Shown: piece after piece, positions 51,881 to 60,268 of the stretch
Numbering within the stretch: position 1 is the stretch's first letter
Layout of the letters: every line of letters begins with the position of its first letter
Assembly: GCA_963666875.2 (NCBI GenBank)
Contig: CAXXPU010000002.1
Location: 1-64,000, forward strand
Length of the DNA stretch: 64,000 nucleotides
Source of the DNA: G963662655 sp963666875
Lineage (GTDB): Bacteria > Cloacimonadota > Cloacimonadia > Cloacimonadales > JAIOQZ01
Direction: 5' to 3'
Made by a program: the position numbers and the translations under genes
The notes under the pieces: generated by a model
What the model saw: the letters and a program-made list of their open reading frames with translations, nothing else
The model's database searches: none
Told to the model about the DNA's origin: nothing

Positions 51881-51939
51881 AAAAATCCCAATTTCCGGAT
51901 GTCCGAGTGAAACGAGGTCTTCCGAATGTTGGGATTTTT
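51881..51939 (+). terminator. Terminator hairpin after leuS
   Basis: AAAAATCCCAA pairs with TTGGGATTTTT and is followed by CTTT. An inner stem surrounds CCGAGTGAAACGAGG. The same inner sequence occurs in the structure at 19706-19767, so this is a dispersed structured repeat used as a terminator. Confidence 0.7.
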
Positions 51940-51995
51940 CTTTGGCTCAGCCGCAGATCACGCGTACACCCTTTCTTCCGTAGCCGCCGATCTCC

Positions 51996-53682
51996 CAGAC
52001 TGTGTGAAAATATGCATATCGATCTTGACTAAGTAAACGCATAGATTTAGATCGCCCCCGAGTGAGGGAATAATGCGCTACATCACAGGTGACGACCGTT
52101 ATCAGATAACGGCGGAGTTTTGTTGTCTCGACGATCTGATCGAATCCGACAACATGGTTCGAATCATCGACCTTTTCGTAGATGAGCTTGATCTTGAGAG
52201 GCATGGTTTCACGAATACGAAGCCCAAGGATAAAGGTCGTAAGCCTTACAATCCAGGCGATTTACTGAAGCTATACATTTATGGGTATTTGAATCGGATC
52301 AATTCGAGTAGAAAGCTTGAACGAGAGTGCAAACGCAATATCGAAGTTCGCTGGTTACTCGGCAATCTGAGCCCTGATTTCAAGACCATTGCGGATTTTC
52401 GGAAAGATAATCGCGACAATCTCAAAAATGTATTCCGCGAATTCACCTACATATGCCGACGAGCTGATCTTATCGATTTCAAACTTGCCGCGATCGATGG
52501 AAGTTTCTTTTCGGCGGTCAACCATAACAGTAAGAATTACAGTCGAAACAAGTTACGAAAACTGATGGTGAAGCTTGATCGCAAGATTGATGAATATCTG
52601 GACGAGATATCGAGATTGGACAAACAGGAGCTATCGAAGATATCGGATTTGCAGCAGGCGATTGCGGATTTGCGAAGTAAACAACGGGAATACAGAGAGA
52701 TGCAGGAAGTTCTGGAAGCTACGGGTGAAACGCAAGTATCTCTCACCGATCCCGACAGCAAAATGATGACCAAACCCCAAAGCAAAATCGACATGAGTTA
52801 CAATGTGCAACTCGTTGTGGATTCAAAAAATAGTTTGATCGCCGAATGTGATGTGACCAACGATGGCAACGACAGAAAGCAATTGTCGAGAATGGTTGAG
52901 AAAGTTCTCGAGACCCATGCACCTTCGGAACTTTCGGTGGTGGCGGACGAGGGATATTCATCTGGAGAAGAGATAGATAAGTGTCACGAAAAGAATGTAG
53001 ATACGTATGTTCCAGTACCGGGGAAAAAACCACCGCGAGAAGATGATCCATTTTGCCCTGCAAACTTCACGTATATCCCGGAAGAAGATTGTTATCTTTG
53101 CCCGGCAGGAAAGAAACTACCGAAATCATCCTTCAAGAAAGATGGTAGGCAGATAACCTATTGCAGTCGCAACATTTGTAAAGACTGTCCATGTTTTACG
53201 CAATGTGTTCCACCCGGATCGAAGTATAAGATCATTCACCGAAACACCTTTGAAAAGGCAATCCAGCGTCAACGCACAGTCAATCAAGAGAATAAAGAGA
53301 AACTAAAGCTTCGTCAAATGATTGTCGAGCATCCGTTTGGCACGATTAAACGGCATATGCGACTAGGCGATTTCCTCACCCGGGGGCTAAGGTCGGTCAA
53401 TGGAGAATTTTCATTGATTGCTCTTGCGTACAATATGATGAGAGCTTTCAATGTCCTTGGCTTTGACAGGCTCAAGGCGGCCATTCGAGACCATTTCAAG
53501 CACGTAAGAACAATATGTGCTTTTATATGCTTATTTCTGGTCAATTTTTGTTGGAAGGCAACGCTATATGCCAAATCAGAGGCATTTTCGCGGTAGAAAA
53601 AGAGAGTCTCGGCAAAAGTCTCTCAGAAATTCGCCATCTCAGAGATAGCCCCAAACCAGAAATCCAATTATCACACAGTCTG
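51996..53682 (+). mobile_element. IS1182-type insertion sequence
   Basis: A 1687-bp element with terminal inverted repeats CAGACTGTGTGA (51996-52007) and its complement ending CACACAGTCTG at 53682. It encodes a single intact transposase. The left flank CCGTAGCCGCCGATCTCC and right flank TCCGAGCGGCGTTCT recur around the next element, so the true insertion borders or target duplication cannot be fixed. Confidence 0.85.
52073..53596 (+). CDS. IS1182-family DDE transposase
   Basis: A 507-residue transposase. The N-terminal DUF772 domain has KPYNPGDLLKLYIYGYLNRI and LLGNLSPDFKTIADFRKDN. The DDE catalytic residues appear to be the Asp in AAIDGSFFSAV, the Asp in VVADEGYSSGEE, and the Glu in IVEHPFGTIKRHM. 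A charged coiled-coil insertion (residues about 175-225) follows the first Asp, and a Cys-rich stretch (CPAGKKL, CKDCPCFTQC) precedes the last, both usual for this family. ATG at 52073 is preceded by GAGGGA. The frame is intact, so the element may still be active. Confidence 0.92.
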   Translation: MRYITGDDRYQITAEFCCLDDLIESDNMVRIIDLFVDELDLERHGFTNTKPKDKGRKPYNPGDLLKLYIYGYLNRINSSRKLERECKRNIEVRWLLGNLSPDFKTIADFRKDNRDNLKNVFREFTYICRRADLIDFKLAAIDGSFFSAVNHNSKNYSRNKLRKLMVKLDRKIDEYLDEISRLDKQELSKISDLQQAIADLRSKQREYREMQEVLEATGETQVSLTDPDSKMMTKPQSKIDMSYNVQLVVDSKNSLIAECDVTNDGNDRKQLSRMVEKVLETHAPSELSVVADEGYSSGEEIDKCHEKNVDTYVPVPGKKPPREDDPFCPANFTYIPEEDCYLCPAGKKLPKSSFKKDGRQITYCSRNICKDCPCFTQCVPPGSKYKIIHRNTFEKAIQRQRTVNQENKEKLKLRQMIVEHPFGTIKRHMRLGDFLTRGLRSVNGEFSLIALAYNMMRAFNVLGFDRLKAAIRDHFKHVRTICAFICLFLVNFCWKATLYAKSEAFSR

Positions 53683-53718
53683 TCCGAGCGGCGTTCTTTA
53701 AAGTCCAAGGGAAAGAGG

Positions 53719-53750
53719 GGTGCCGAGCTGGATCTCGGCGGTCCGAGGGG
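53719..53750. repeat. Copy of the GCCGAG...CTCGGC palindromic repeat
   Basis: TGCCGAGCTGGATCTCGGCG, a near-perfect palindrome also seen in 15404-15430 and, reversed, in 33731-33761. It lies between the two CAGACTGTG-ended elements. Confidence 0.65.
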
Positions 53751-53831
53751 AGCCGTAGCCGCCAATCTCCCAGACTGTGTGAAAATGACAAACGGCATTT
53801 GCAATCGTTCGATGCCAGATGTTTTCCTGTT

Positions 53832-53938
53832 GTAGGGGCAGGTCCCCGTGCCTGCCCTTTCTCTTTCTCCCAGGCTTGTTGTTATGTTCAACGCAATTCG
53901 AGAGATGAGAGAGGGCAGGCACGGGGACCTGCCCCTTA
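53832..53938. repeat. Inverted pair of the GTAGGGGCA...TGCCC repeat
   Basis: GGGGCAGGTCCCCGTGCCTG at the left faces the complementary CAGGCACGGGGACCTGCCCC at the right, each itself a small hairpin, with about 50 bases between. A long stem of about 24 pairs is possible. Confidence 0.7.
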
Positions 53939-54155
53939 TATGTTGTCATTTAGAATACCTTGATGGGAAATTCAGCGTTCATATTCTGAGGTAAAAGTAT
54001 TGCCCCGATGCGCATCAGGGCAATACATCGGTCTTGAGATCGTCCTGCCCCGAGGGATTAACATCCCGTTTTGTAGAAAGATCCGGACCGATTATCCATA
54101 GAAACCCGAACAGTTTCCTGAGCTTCGAGCTCGAATAAATAAGGAAGGAGTACAC
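53939..54155 (+). ncRNA. Candidate bridge RNA region of the IS110-type element
   Basis: IS110-group elements encode a structured guide (bridge) RNA in the non-coding end upstream of the transposase gene. Here 217 non-coding bases precede the ATG and contain a near-perfect hairpin (53998-54025, TATTGCCC paired with GGGCAATA around GATGCGCATC) and further short stems near 54050-54070. Boundaries are guesses, and the left end of the IS is not defined. RNA assignment is inference from the family. Confidence 0.35.
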
Positions 54156-55160
54156 ATGGAAAAGAATAACATGCGCACATTTACCTATATCGGCATCGAT
54201 GTCTCGAAAGCCCATCTGGATTTCTATATACCTACAAGCGGTAAAACTTTGCAAGTGAAAAATGACAAAATCGGTTACCGAAAGCTTCAGAAGGAACTTG
54301 GCGATCTTGATGATGCATTACTGGTCATGGAAGCGACCGGTGGTTACGAGCAAGGAGTTTTTCGATATTTCGTTAAGCTTGATATTCCCTGCAATATCGT
54401 GAATCCGAAGCATTCCAAGGATTTTTCCAGGTCGATGGGCACCTACGAAAAGACCGATCGTATCGATGCGAAAGTGCTTTCAGCTTTTGGGGAATTTCGC
54501 AAGCTTCAGCCGATGGAATTTCCAGATGAAGATCGTCAGAAACTTCGTGATTTGGTTCGCAGGCGGTTACAAATCGTTGCTAACATCAGTAAGGAGCGTA
54601 ACCACCTTGAGAAAGCATCGGGAGTCGTGAAGAAGGATATCCGGCAGCATATCGAATTCCTGGAAAAGCGGCTTGAGAAGCTGGATAAGTCGATTGACGA
54701 TGTGATATCTTCATCTCAGGAATTGTCGGAAAAAGCCGAGATATTGGGCAGCGTCAGTGGGATCGGATCGCAGTCGATATCGATCATTCTTTCCGAACTA
54801 CCCGAATTGGGTAATCTGTCTCACCGAAAGATATCGAAGATCGTGGGTGTTGCCCCCTTAGCGTATGACAGTGGCAAGCTCAAAGGAAAACGTTCAATCT
54901 ATGGAGGACGAAAGAATATCCGGAATGTGCTTTATATGGCTGCCTTGTCAGCGTCCCGGCATAATCCGAGAATCAGGTCGTTTTACAGGAGACTCATCGA
55001 AAACGGTAAATCGCATAAGGTTGCACTGGTGGCGTGCGTTCATAAACTCTTGATCATCATCAACGCCATGATTTATACCGGATCAAAATGGGATTGCGAC
55101 ACGGCAGACACTGTGTTGGAGAAACATGAGAAAATGGCAATGATAAGCTCTGTCTATTAA
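54156..55160 (+). CDS. IS110-family transposase (DEDD, RuvC-like)
   Basis: A 334-residue recombinase. The RuvC-like DEDD set is visible: D15 in YIGIDVSKAHLDF, E59 in LVMEATGGYE, D101 and D104 in KTDRIDAKVL. The C-terminal half holds the helix-hairpin-helix-like VSGIGSQSISIILSELPELG and the block GVAPLAYDSGKLKGKRSIYG with the serine region, then IRNVLYMAALSASRHNPRI. GGAAGGAG precedes the ATG. The frame is intact. The element lies within the 63-bp inverted repeats of a different element. Confidence 0.92.
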   Translation: MEKNNMRTFTYIGIDVSKAHLDFYIPTSGKTLQVKNDKIGYRKLQKELGDLDDALLVMEATGGYEQGVFRYFVKLDIPCNIVNPKHSKDFSRSMGTYEKTDRIDAKVLSAFGEFRKLQPMEFPDEDRQKLRDLVRRRLQIVANISKERNHLEKASGVVKKDIRQHIEFLEKRLEKLDKSIDDVISSSQELSEKAEILGSVSGIGSQSISIILSELPELGNLSHRKISKIVGVAPLAYDSGKLKGKRSIYGGRKNIRNVLYMAALSASRHNPRIRSFYRRLIENGKSHKVALVACVHKLLIIINAMIYTGSKWDCDTADTVLEKHEKMAMISSVY

Positions 55161-55177
55161 GTGGGATCGGAAGTGTT

Positions 55178-55228
55178 GGTGCCTCGGAGATCGATCGAAG
55201 CGGAGCGAAGGGAGATCTCCGAGGCACC
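55178..55228. repeat. Perfect 15-bp inverted repeat after the IS110 transposase gene
   Basis: GGTGCCTCGGAGATC and GATCTCCGAGGCACC are separated by about 20 bases rich in GAAGCGGAGCGAAG. There is no T run, so it is more likely another palindromic repeat than a terminator. The rest of 55161-55490 holds the right arm of the 63-bp inverted repeat and the flagellar promoter region. Confidence 0.65.
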
Positions 55229-55423
55229 AGAAAAAGTCTTTGACGAGAAACACAGTTTCTACAACAGGAAAACATCTGGCATCGAACGATTGTAAATGGC
55301 GTTTATCATTATCACGTAGTCTGTCCGAGCGGTGTTCTCTTGAGGAGATCATGCTACATCCGGAAGAACCTGTGTCCATTCAGTAGATGTACCGGTAGAA
55401 ATACAAACCCGCGACATACCATT

Positions 55424-55439
55424 TGGCATAGCGATTGCG
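55424..55439 (+). promoter_or_regulatory. Sigma-54-type promoter of the flagellar operon
   Basis: TGGCATAGCGATTGCG matches the -24/-12 consensus TGGCAC-N5-TTGCA at the invariant GG and GC with correct spacing. It lies 52 bases before the fliJ start codon, at the head of the hook/motor operon, where sigma-54 control is common. Match by eye only. Confidence 0.6.
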
Positions 55440-55490
55440 TCATACCTGTCCGAATATAGGTTTGAAAGGAAATTTTTACCGGGTGTTAGC

Positions 55491-55943
55491 ATGAAAAAGT
55501 TCGAGTTCTCACTTCAGAAAGTCATGGAAGTCAAGGAGACGGAGGAGAAGCTCCTCCAGCGGGATCTCTATATGATTCAGAGCGATCTGATCGAAGCGGA
55601 GAAGGAAAAGGACATGGCGGAGATGCGCTTGAAGAAAGAGATGGAAGCGCAGAAGAAGCTCAACCGGAAAAAAACGACCTCCGCGCAATTCATGCTGCAT
55701 CGCAACTACGTCGATTGCCTCAAGAGCGAGTGGGAAGGGACCCGCCGCAAGGTCTCCACACTTCAGGTCAAGGAATGCGAGGCACGTGACAAACTCCTGG
55801 AGAAGACCCGGGAAAAAAAGACCATCGAGAAGCTCCGCGAGACGCGCCTGGAAGAGTACTACAAAGAGGTGAAGAAGGAAGAGCAGGACTTTCTCGATGA
55901 AATCGCGGCACAGAAACCGCGTGAAAGCAGTTGGGAGAATTGA
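55491..55943 (+). CDS. fliJ: FliJ-like flagellar export chaperone
   Basis: A 150-residue, highly charged, almost wholly coiled-coil protein beginning MKKFEFSLQKVMEVKETEEK, the usual FliJ start. FliJ links the export ATPase FliI to FlhA and helps export of hook and filament proteins. It overlaps the next gene by ATGA and is the first gene of the visible operon; fliI is not in the window. Sequence conservation in this family is low, so the call leans on position. Confidence 0.8.
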   Translation: MKKFEFSLQKVMEVKETEEKLLQRDLYMIQSDLIEAEKEKDMAEMRLKKEMEAQKKLNRKKTTSAQFMLHRNYVDCLKSEWEGTRRKVSTLQVKECEARDKLLEKTREKKTIEKLRETRLEEYYKEVKKEEQDFLDEIAAQKPRESSWEN

Positions 55944-56653
55944 TGAAAGATATTCTGGTCTATGTCGGCGTATTCGTTGTATCGTTTATCCTGATCAACG
56001 GCATGATCTTTTTCCTGTTGAAGGATCGGATCATGGGAACCGGAGATCAAGCGCCTGCCGATTCCACGCAAGCGATAGCAACGGCAGTGGATACAACTGC
56101 AACCGACACCACCATCGCAACCATCGAAGGATCCTCGCAGCCACTTGAGGAATACAACAATCTGATGAAGCTACGCAAGCGGCTGATCCAGATCTATTCT
56201 GACGGAAAGATCCACGATCACTCGCCAGCCGAGATCGATTCGATTCTCCACGATCTGGTTGCGCAGGTCGATACGCTCGCTGCAAGCCAGCAGCGTTATA
56301 TCCGTCATATCAACAAGCAGCAGGGCGAGATGCGCACCAAGGACAACACGATTGTCCGGCTCAACCAGAAGATCAAAGAGCTTGAGGAAAATATTTCCCA
56401 AATACGCAACGTCAACCAGAAGGCACAGACCGAACAATCCGAACAGGAAACCACCCAGAGATTGAAGCTGGTTGCCGAAACATTTGAAGCGATGGATCCG
56501 GAGAGCGCGGTCGAAAAGATGCTGGCGCTGCCGGACGATAAGATTATACGAATCCTGAAATTGATGAGCGAGCGGAAGCGCGCCAAGATCATGGAAGTGC
56601 TTCCCAATCCCCGCGCAACGACAATCGTGCGGAAGATGACGGAGACCCAATGA
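55943..56653 (+). CDS. MotE/YlxF-like membrane-anchored flagellar protein
   Basis: ATG at 55943 overlaps the fliJ stop. A single N-terminal membrane helix (YVGVFVVSFILINGMIFFLL) is followed by a linker, a coiled coil (residues about 95-160), and a C-terminal MgtE_N-type domain (TFEAMDPESAVEKMLALPDD, then RILKLMSERKRAKIMEVLP). This is the layout of MotE, a chaperone for the stator component MotC in some bacteria, and of YlxF of Bacillus. It lies between fliJ and fliK as ylxF does in Bacillus. Confidence 0.78.
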   Translation: MKDILVYVGVFVVSFILINGMIFFLLKDRIMGTGDQAPADSTQAIATAVDTTATDTTIATIEGSSQPLEEYNNLMKLRKRLIQIYSDGKIHDHSPAEIDSILHDLVAQVDTLAASQQRYIRHINKQQGEMRTKDNTIVRLNQKIKELEENISQIRNVNQKAQTEQSEQETTQRLKLVAETFEAMDPESAVEKMLALPDDKIIRILKLMSERKRAKIMEVLPNPRATTIVRKMTETQ

Positions 56654-59067
56654 AGCAAACGGGAATCACGGCGCTTCAGCCTGTGCTGCTGAAATCGAAA
56701 ACGAATTCGAAAGTGGATTCGAAGAGCACCCGTTTCTTCAATATCATTACACAAATTACTACGGATAAAGCTCAAGGCAGTAAATTAAACCTCGTCTCCC
56801 GGACAGGCGCAACAATCCCGAATGCGAAGGTATCCGGCGAGCAGGCGAAATCAACCGTAACGACCGCACTGACACGTGATACTGCTTCGACAAAGAGACG
56901 GCAGGAGCCGATCAAAGCATCGAGCGACCAATTCGCGATAGGAAAATACAGCACGGGCATCAATCCCAAGCCTGTAAAGGAATTCCACGTATTATCATCG
57001 GAATCTTCCTATGTGCTGAATCCCGCCGATGTCCACGTCAGGCTGTCGGAAAAAAGCAGTGCATCTGCTCAGAAAGATAACCGTGTGATCGTGTTTCCTG
57101 TAAAAGGCGGATCAAAGCAGTCCGTAGAATCACCGAATGCTGTCGGGCAGGTTGAAATAATTTCCCATGTACACGCACCTGCTTCTGAAGTCACTCGTAG
57201 CGACGCTTCCAACCAGAGCGATTCCGCTGCGAACAAGCCGGCACAAGACCATCAATCCGAATCAAGGCTCGAGTGGGGATTATCCCCGCAAAGCGAAGTC
57301 GTATCCGCGAGCATGAAGCATACGGAACCGATGTGGACCGCTCCGGCACAAGATATCCGGATGAATCCGCTCCCGAATCCAAAACAGAATGACAGCGCTA
57401 CACGGGCAGAGAAAGATCAGACGATTGCGAGACGCCCCATCGTTGCCGAGTATGTATCCAGCACGATCAACGTACCGAGACAGCATATCGATCGTGGCAG
57501 TAAGCATCAAGAACAGTCGGATATACAGTCCTCACGAACCAAGGATCAGCCGATCCCGCAACGTCCTGTCATGACCGAAAACACTACATCCTCGAACGAC
57601 ACGCCGAAGCAGCAGATCGTTTCGAATGGTAAACCCCAAGAGCAAACGATCGAGAGTGATCAGCCTATCCTGCGACGTCCTGTCGTAAACGAAAACACTA
57701 CATCCACGAACGACACACCGAAGCAGCAGATCGTTGCGAATGGCAAATCCCAAGAGCAAACGATCGAGAGTGAACAGCCGATCCTGCGACGTCCTGTCAT
57801 GACCGAAAACACTACATCCTCGAACGACGCGCCGAAGCAGCAGGTCGTTACGAATGGCAAATCCCAAGAGCAAACGATCGAGAGTGAACAGCCTATCCTG
57901 CGACGTCCTGTCGTGACTGAAAACACTACATCCACGAACGACACACCGAAGCAGCAGGTCGTTTCAAATAGCAAGCCCCAAGAACATCCGATCGAGAGTG
58001 ATCAGCCGATCCTGCGACGTCCTGTCGTGACCGAAAACTCTACATCCACGAACGACACGCCGAAGCAGCAGATCGTTTCGAATGGCAAATCCCAAGAGCA
58101 AACGATCGAGAGTGAACAGCCGATCCTGCGACGTCCTGTCGTAAACGAAAACACTACATCCACGAACGACGCGCCGAAGCAGCAGATCGTTACGAATGGA
58201 AAGCCTCAAGAGCAAACGATCGAGAATGAACAGCCGACCGGTAATAGAAACAATGCTCAAGAGGGAGCGGAAAGCCGTCAGACTTTGTCGAAGCAAGTTG
58301 CTCGGGAGGATAACGAACCGCCGATAGAATCGAGACAGAACCCGTCCCCCGCAGCACGTTCGGAACAACCCGTCAGCGTCGTCACAACAAAGACCATGCA
58401 GGCGGACCAGCAACGACTGGACAATCCGGTGGCAGAACATGGTATCACAAAAAACGCTTCACAACACGATTCCAGCCATCTGGAAACGAGCGATCAGGGC
58501 AAACAGAACGAATCTCCGACCCGCGAGAATTCACCGGCGGCGAAACAACAGAACAACATCCAGCCGGAATTTCATGCTGTGGAGCAGGTGGCTCAACAGC
58601 TAACGACGAACCGTGTCGTCTCGCCGCAACCAACACCGATGTCGCAGACCTTCTCGAATGAATTCCTGCAAAAAGCGATGCAGAAACTGAAAGAATTCGA
58701 AACCGGCACCACAGCAACGAAAAACTGGGCGAAGTTCGAGATGACGCACGAGGAAACGGGCCGCGTGCAGACCGTTCTCGAATCGGACAACGGCAAATTG
58801 CAGATCCTGCTCGTGGCGGAAGACAGCGAAAAAATGAAATACCTGCAAGACACCATGAAGGGCTTGCAGGAACACTTTACCCGACTCGGTTATGAAGACG
58901 TACAAGTAGAGTACGATTACGACAGACAACATCGCAGAAGAAACGAACAACAACCCCGGAATTTCGCAAAGCAGAGAACCACTACGGCAGCGATCGAAAA
59001 ACCGCAGGCGAAGCCCGGCAGAATGTCGAAACGAACTGGCTACAATACAATCGATTACGTAGCCTGA
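56650..59067 (+). CDS. fliK: FliK-like hook-length control protein with 38-residue tandem repeats
   Basis: An 805-residue, polar, low-complexity protein with a compact C-terminal domain (about 685-775) containing FEMTHEETGRVQTVLESDNG and LGYEDVQVEYDYD, which fits the Flg_hook domain of FliK. In family members the disordered N-terminal part works as the molecular ruler, and the C-terminal part switches export from hook to filament substrates. Residues about 299-526 are six direct repeats of 38 residues (for example EQPILRRPVVTENTTSTND). It overlaps the upstream gene by ATGA. flgD, 10 bases downstream, supports the call. Confidence 0.75.
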   Translation: MKQTGITALQPVLLKSKTNSKVDSKSTRFFNIITQITTDKAQGSKLNLVSRTGATIPNAKVSGEQAKSTVTTALTRDTASTKRRQEPIKASSDQFAIGKYSTGINPKPVKEFHVLSSESSYVLNPADVHVRLSEKSSASAQKDNRVIVFPVKGGSKQSVESPNAVGQVEIISHVHAPASEVTRSDASNQSDSAANKPAQDHQSESRLEWGLSPQSEVVSASMKHTEPMWTAPAQDIRMNPLPNPKQNDSATRAEKDQTIARRPIVAEYVSSTINVPRQHIDRGSKHQEQSDIQSSRTKDQPIPQRPVMTENTTSSNDTPKQQIVSNGKPQEQTIESDQPILRRPVVNENTTSTNDTPKQQIVANGKSQEQTIESEQPILRRPVMTENTTSSNDAPKQQVVTNGKSQEQTIESEQPILRRPVVTENTTSTNDTPKQQVVSNSKPQEHPIESDQPILRRPVVTENSTSTNDTPKQQIVSNGKSQEQTIESEQPILRRPVVNENTTSTNDAPKQQIVTNGKPQEQTIENEQPTGNRNNAQEGAESRQTLSKQVAREDNEPPIESRQNPSPAARSEQPVSVVTTKTMQADQQRLDNPVAEHGITKNASQHDSSHLETSDQGKQNESPTRENSPAAKQQNNIQPEFHAVEQVAQQLTTNRVVSPQPTPMSQTFSNEFLQKAMQKLKEFETGTTATKNWAKFEMTHEETGRVQTVLESDNGKLQILLVAEDSEKMKYLQDTMKGLQEHFTRLGYEDVQVEYDYDRQHRRRNEQQPRNFAKQRTTTAAIEKPQAKPGRMSKRTGYNTIDYVA
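57544..58227 (+). repeat. Six in-frame 114-bp tandem repeats inside fliK
   Basis: Units start at 57544, 57658, 57772, 57886, 58000 and 58114, exactly 114 bases (38 codons) apart, with a partial seventh. Differences are mostly third-position or conservative (IVSNG, VVTNG, IVANG). The exact spacing keeps the frame. Confidence 0.92.
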
Positions 59068-59077
59068 GGAGGAAATT

Positions 59078-59785
59078 ATGAGTGATATCGTCGGAATATC
59101 GAGTAACGTTGCAAATGCCTACACCGAAACAACGGTATCGAATGGCAACATGTCCAAGGACGACTTTCTCGAGCTGCTTGTCACCCAGTTGCAATATCAG
59201 GATCCGCTCGATCCGATGGACAACACACAGATGGCAGCGCAGCTTGCCCAATACAGTCAACTCGAGACATTGAACAACATCCAGGAGACGCTCGAAAACA
59301 GCCTCCTTCTGGATCAGTCCCTGAACAACTCTTTCATGACATCGCTGATCGGAAAGGGTGCCAAGGCGTACGGCAACGGACTTACCTACGACGGAGACAA
59401 CACGGAACTTACGTACGAGACTTATGGCGCGTCAAACGTGACCATCAGTATCTACGACGAATCCGGTGATCTGATCCGAACCATCGATGCAGGCTATCAG
59501 CAAGCCGGCGAAAACTCATTTACCTGGGATGGAAGGGACGAGTACGGCAACACTGTCGATTCCGGTCATTACACCTTCGAGGTGGAAGCGCTCAATTCGG
59601 ATGGCGACGCAGTTACCGCATATACCTACACCGTGGGCATGATTCAGGGAATCACCTATGAAGACGGTTCGCCCTACTTCCTGATCAACGGCCAGATGGT
59701 CAACTTGGGAGACGTCATCTCGATACTCGACTCGACCGATGACGGCACCATTGTCGATCCGACCGAGGTAGCAAACAACAATTGA
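59078..59785 (+). CDS. flgD: Flagellar hook-capping protein FlgD
   Basis: FlgD caps the growing hook and is shed on completion. The conserved N-terminal block NMSKDDFLELLVTQLQYQDP and LDPMDNTQMAAQLAQYSQLE is diagnostic. The C-terminal part is a FlgD Ig/tudor-like pair (IRTIDAGYQQAGENSFTWDG, then DSGHYTFEVEAL). Its 235 residues are typical. GGAGGA lies before the ATG. The same Ig fold is the basis of the sorting domain on the two proteases in this window. Confidence 0.95.
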   Translation: MSDIVGISSNVANAYTETTVSNGNMSKDDFLELLVTQLQYQDPLDPMDNTQMAAQLAQYSQLETLNNIQETLENSLLLDQSLNNSFMTSLIGKGAKAYGNGLTYDGDNTELTYETYGASNVTISIYDESGDLIRTIDAGYQQAGENSFTWDGRDEYGNTVDSGHYTFEVEALNSDGDAVTAYTYTVGMIQGITYEDGSPYFLINGQMVNLGDVISILDSTDDGTIVDPTEVANNN

Positions 59786-59795
59786 GGAGTGGATC

Positions 59796-60182
59796 ATGTT
59801 GCAACGAGTAACTCAGCAGATTGATCCCCGCATCCAGGGAGTACAGCCCGATAGCGTACGGCAGAATCAAACGCTCGAACAAAAACGCCGTCAAACGCAA
59901 TTCGAGCAGATACTCCAGGACAAACTGAGATCGCAGAACCTCCAATTCTCGGCTCACGCACAATCACGGCTCCAGGAACGAAACATCAACCTGGAAGCAG
60001 AAGACATCGCGCGTCTCGAAGGCGCGTTGGACCAGATCGCCGAAAAGGGCGGAAAGGAATCGCTCATCGTCATGGACAACGTCTCCTACGTGGTAAGCGT
60101 CCCGAACCGGACCGTCATCACCGCGGTTGACGACGCCCATAGTAACGTATTCACCAACATCGACAGCGCAATGCTGTTGTAA
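59796..60182 (+). CDS. Flagellar operon protein, TIGR02530 type
   Basis: A 128-residue soluble protein with LQFSAHAQSRLQERNINLEA and GGKESLIVMDNVSYVVSVPN followed by NRTVITAVD. These are the marks of the small conserved protein found between flgD and flgE in many spirochaetes, Clostridia and Bacilli. Function is not established. GGAG precedes the ATG, and it sits in the expected place. Confidence 0.88.
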   Translation: MLQRVTQQIDPRIQGVQPDSVRQNQTLEQKRRQTQFEQILQDKLRSQNLQFSAHAQSRLQERNINLEAEDIARLEGALDQIAEKGGKESLIVMDNVSYVVSVPNRTVITAVDDAHSNVFTNIDSAMLL

Positions 60183-60268
60183 CCGGGCTGGACCTCGTAG
60201 AGGAAGCCCTTGTGTCAGCGCCGAACGACCGACGCGCTGAACATTGAACAAGACACAAGGAGAGTGTT

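Larger units (their letters stand above)
53771..55323. mobile_element. Element with 63-bp terminal inverted repeats, carrying nested insertions
   Basis: Bases 53771-53833 and the complement of 55261-55323 match at 57 of 63 positions by eye, without gaps; both start CAGACT and share ATCGTTCGATGCCAGATG. The ends match the IS1182 element and the 228-bp MITE. Inside are a palindromic GTAGGGGCA repeat pair, an IS110-type transposase gene with its upstream non-coding region, and a GGTGCCTCGG palindrome. This looks like a long-armed MITE or hairpin element later invaded by other elements. Confidence 0.7.

Noticed and set aside
57544..58227. Regular repeats considered as a CRISPR array
   Set aside because: Units are 114 bp, directly adjacent without spacers, and lie in frame within a coding sequence.
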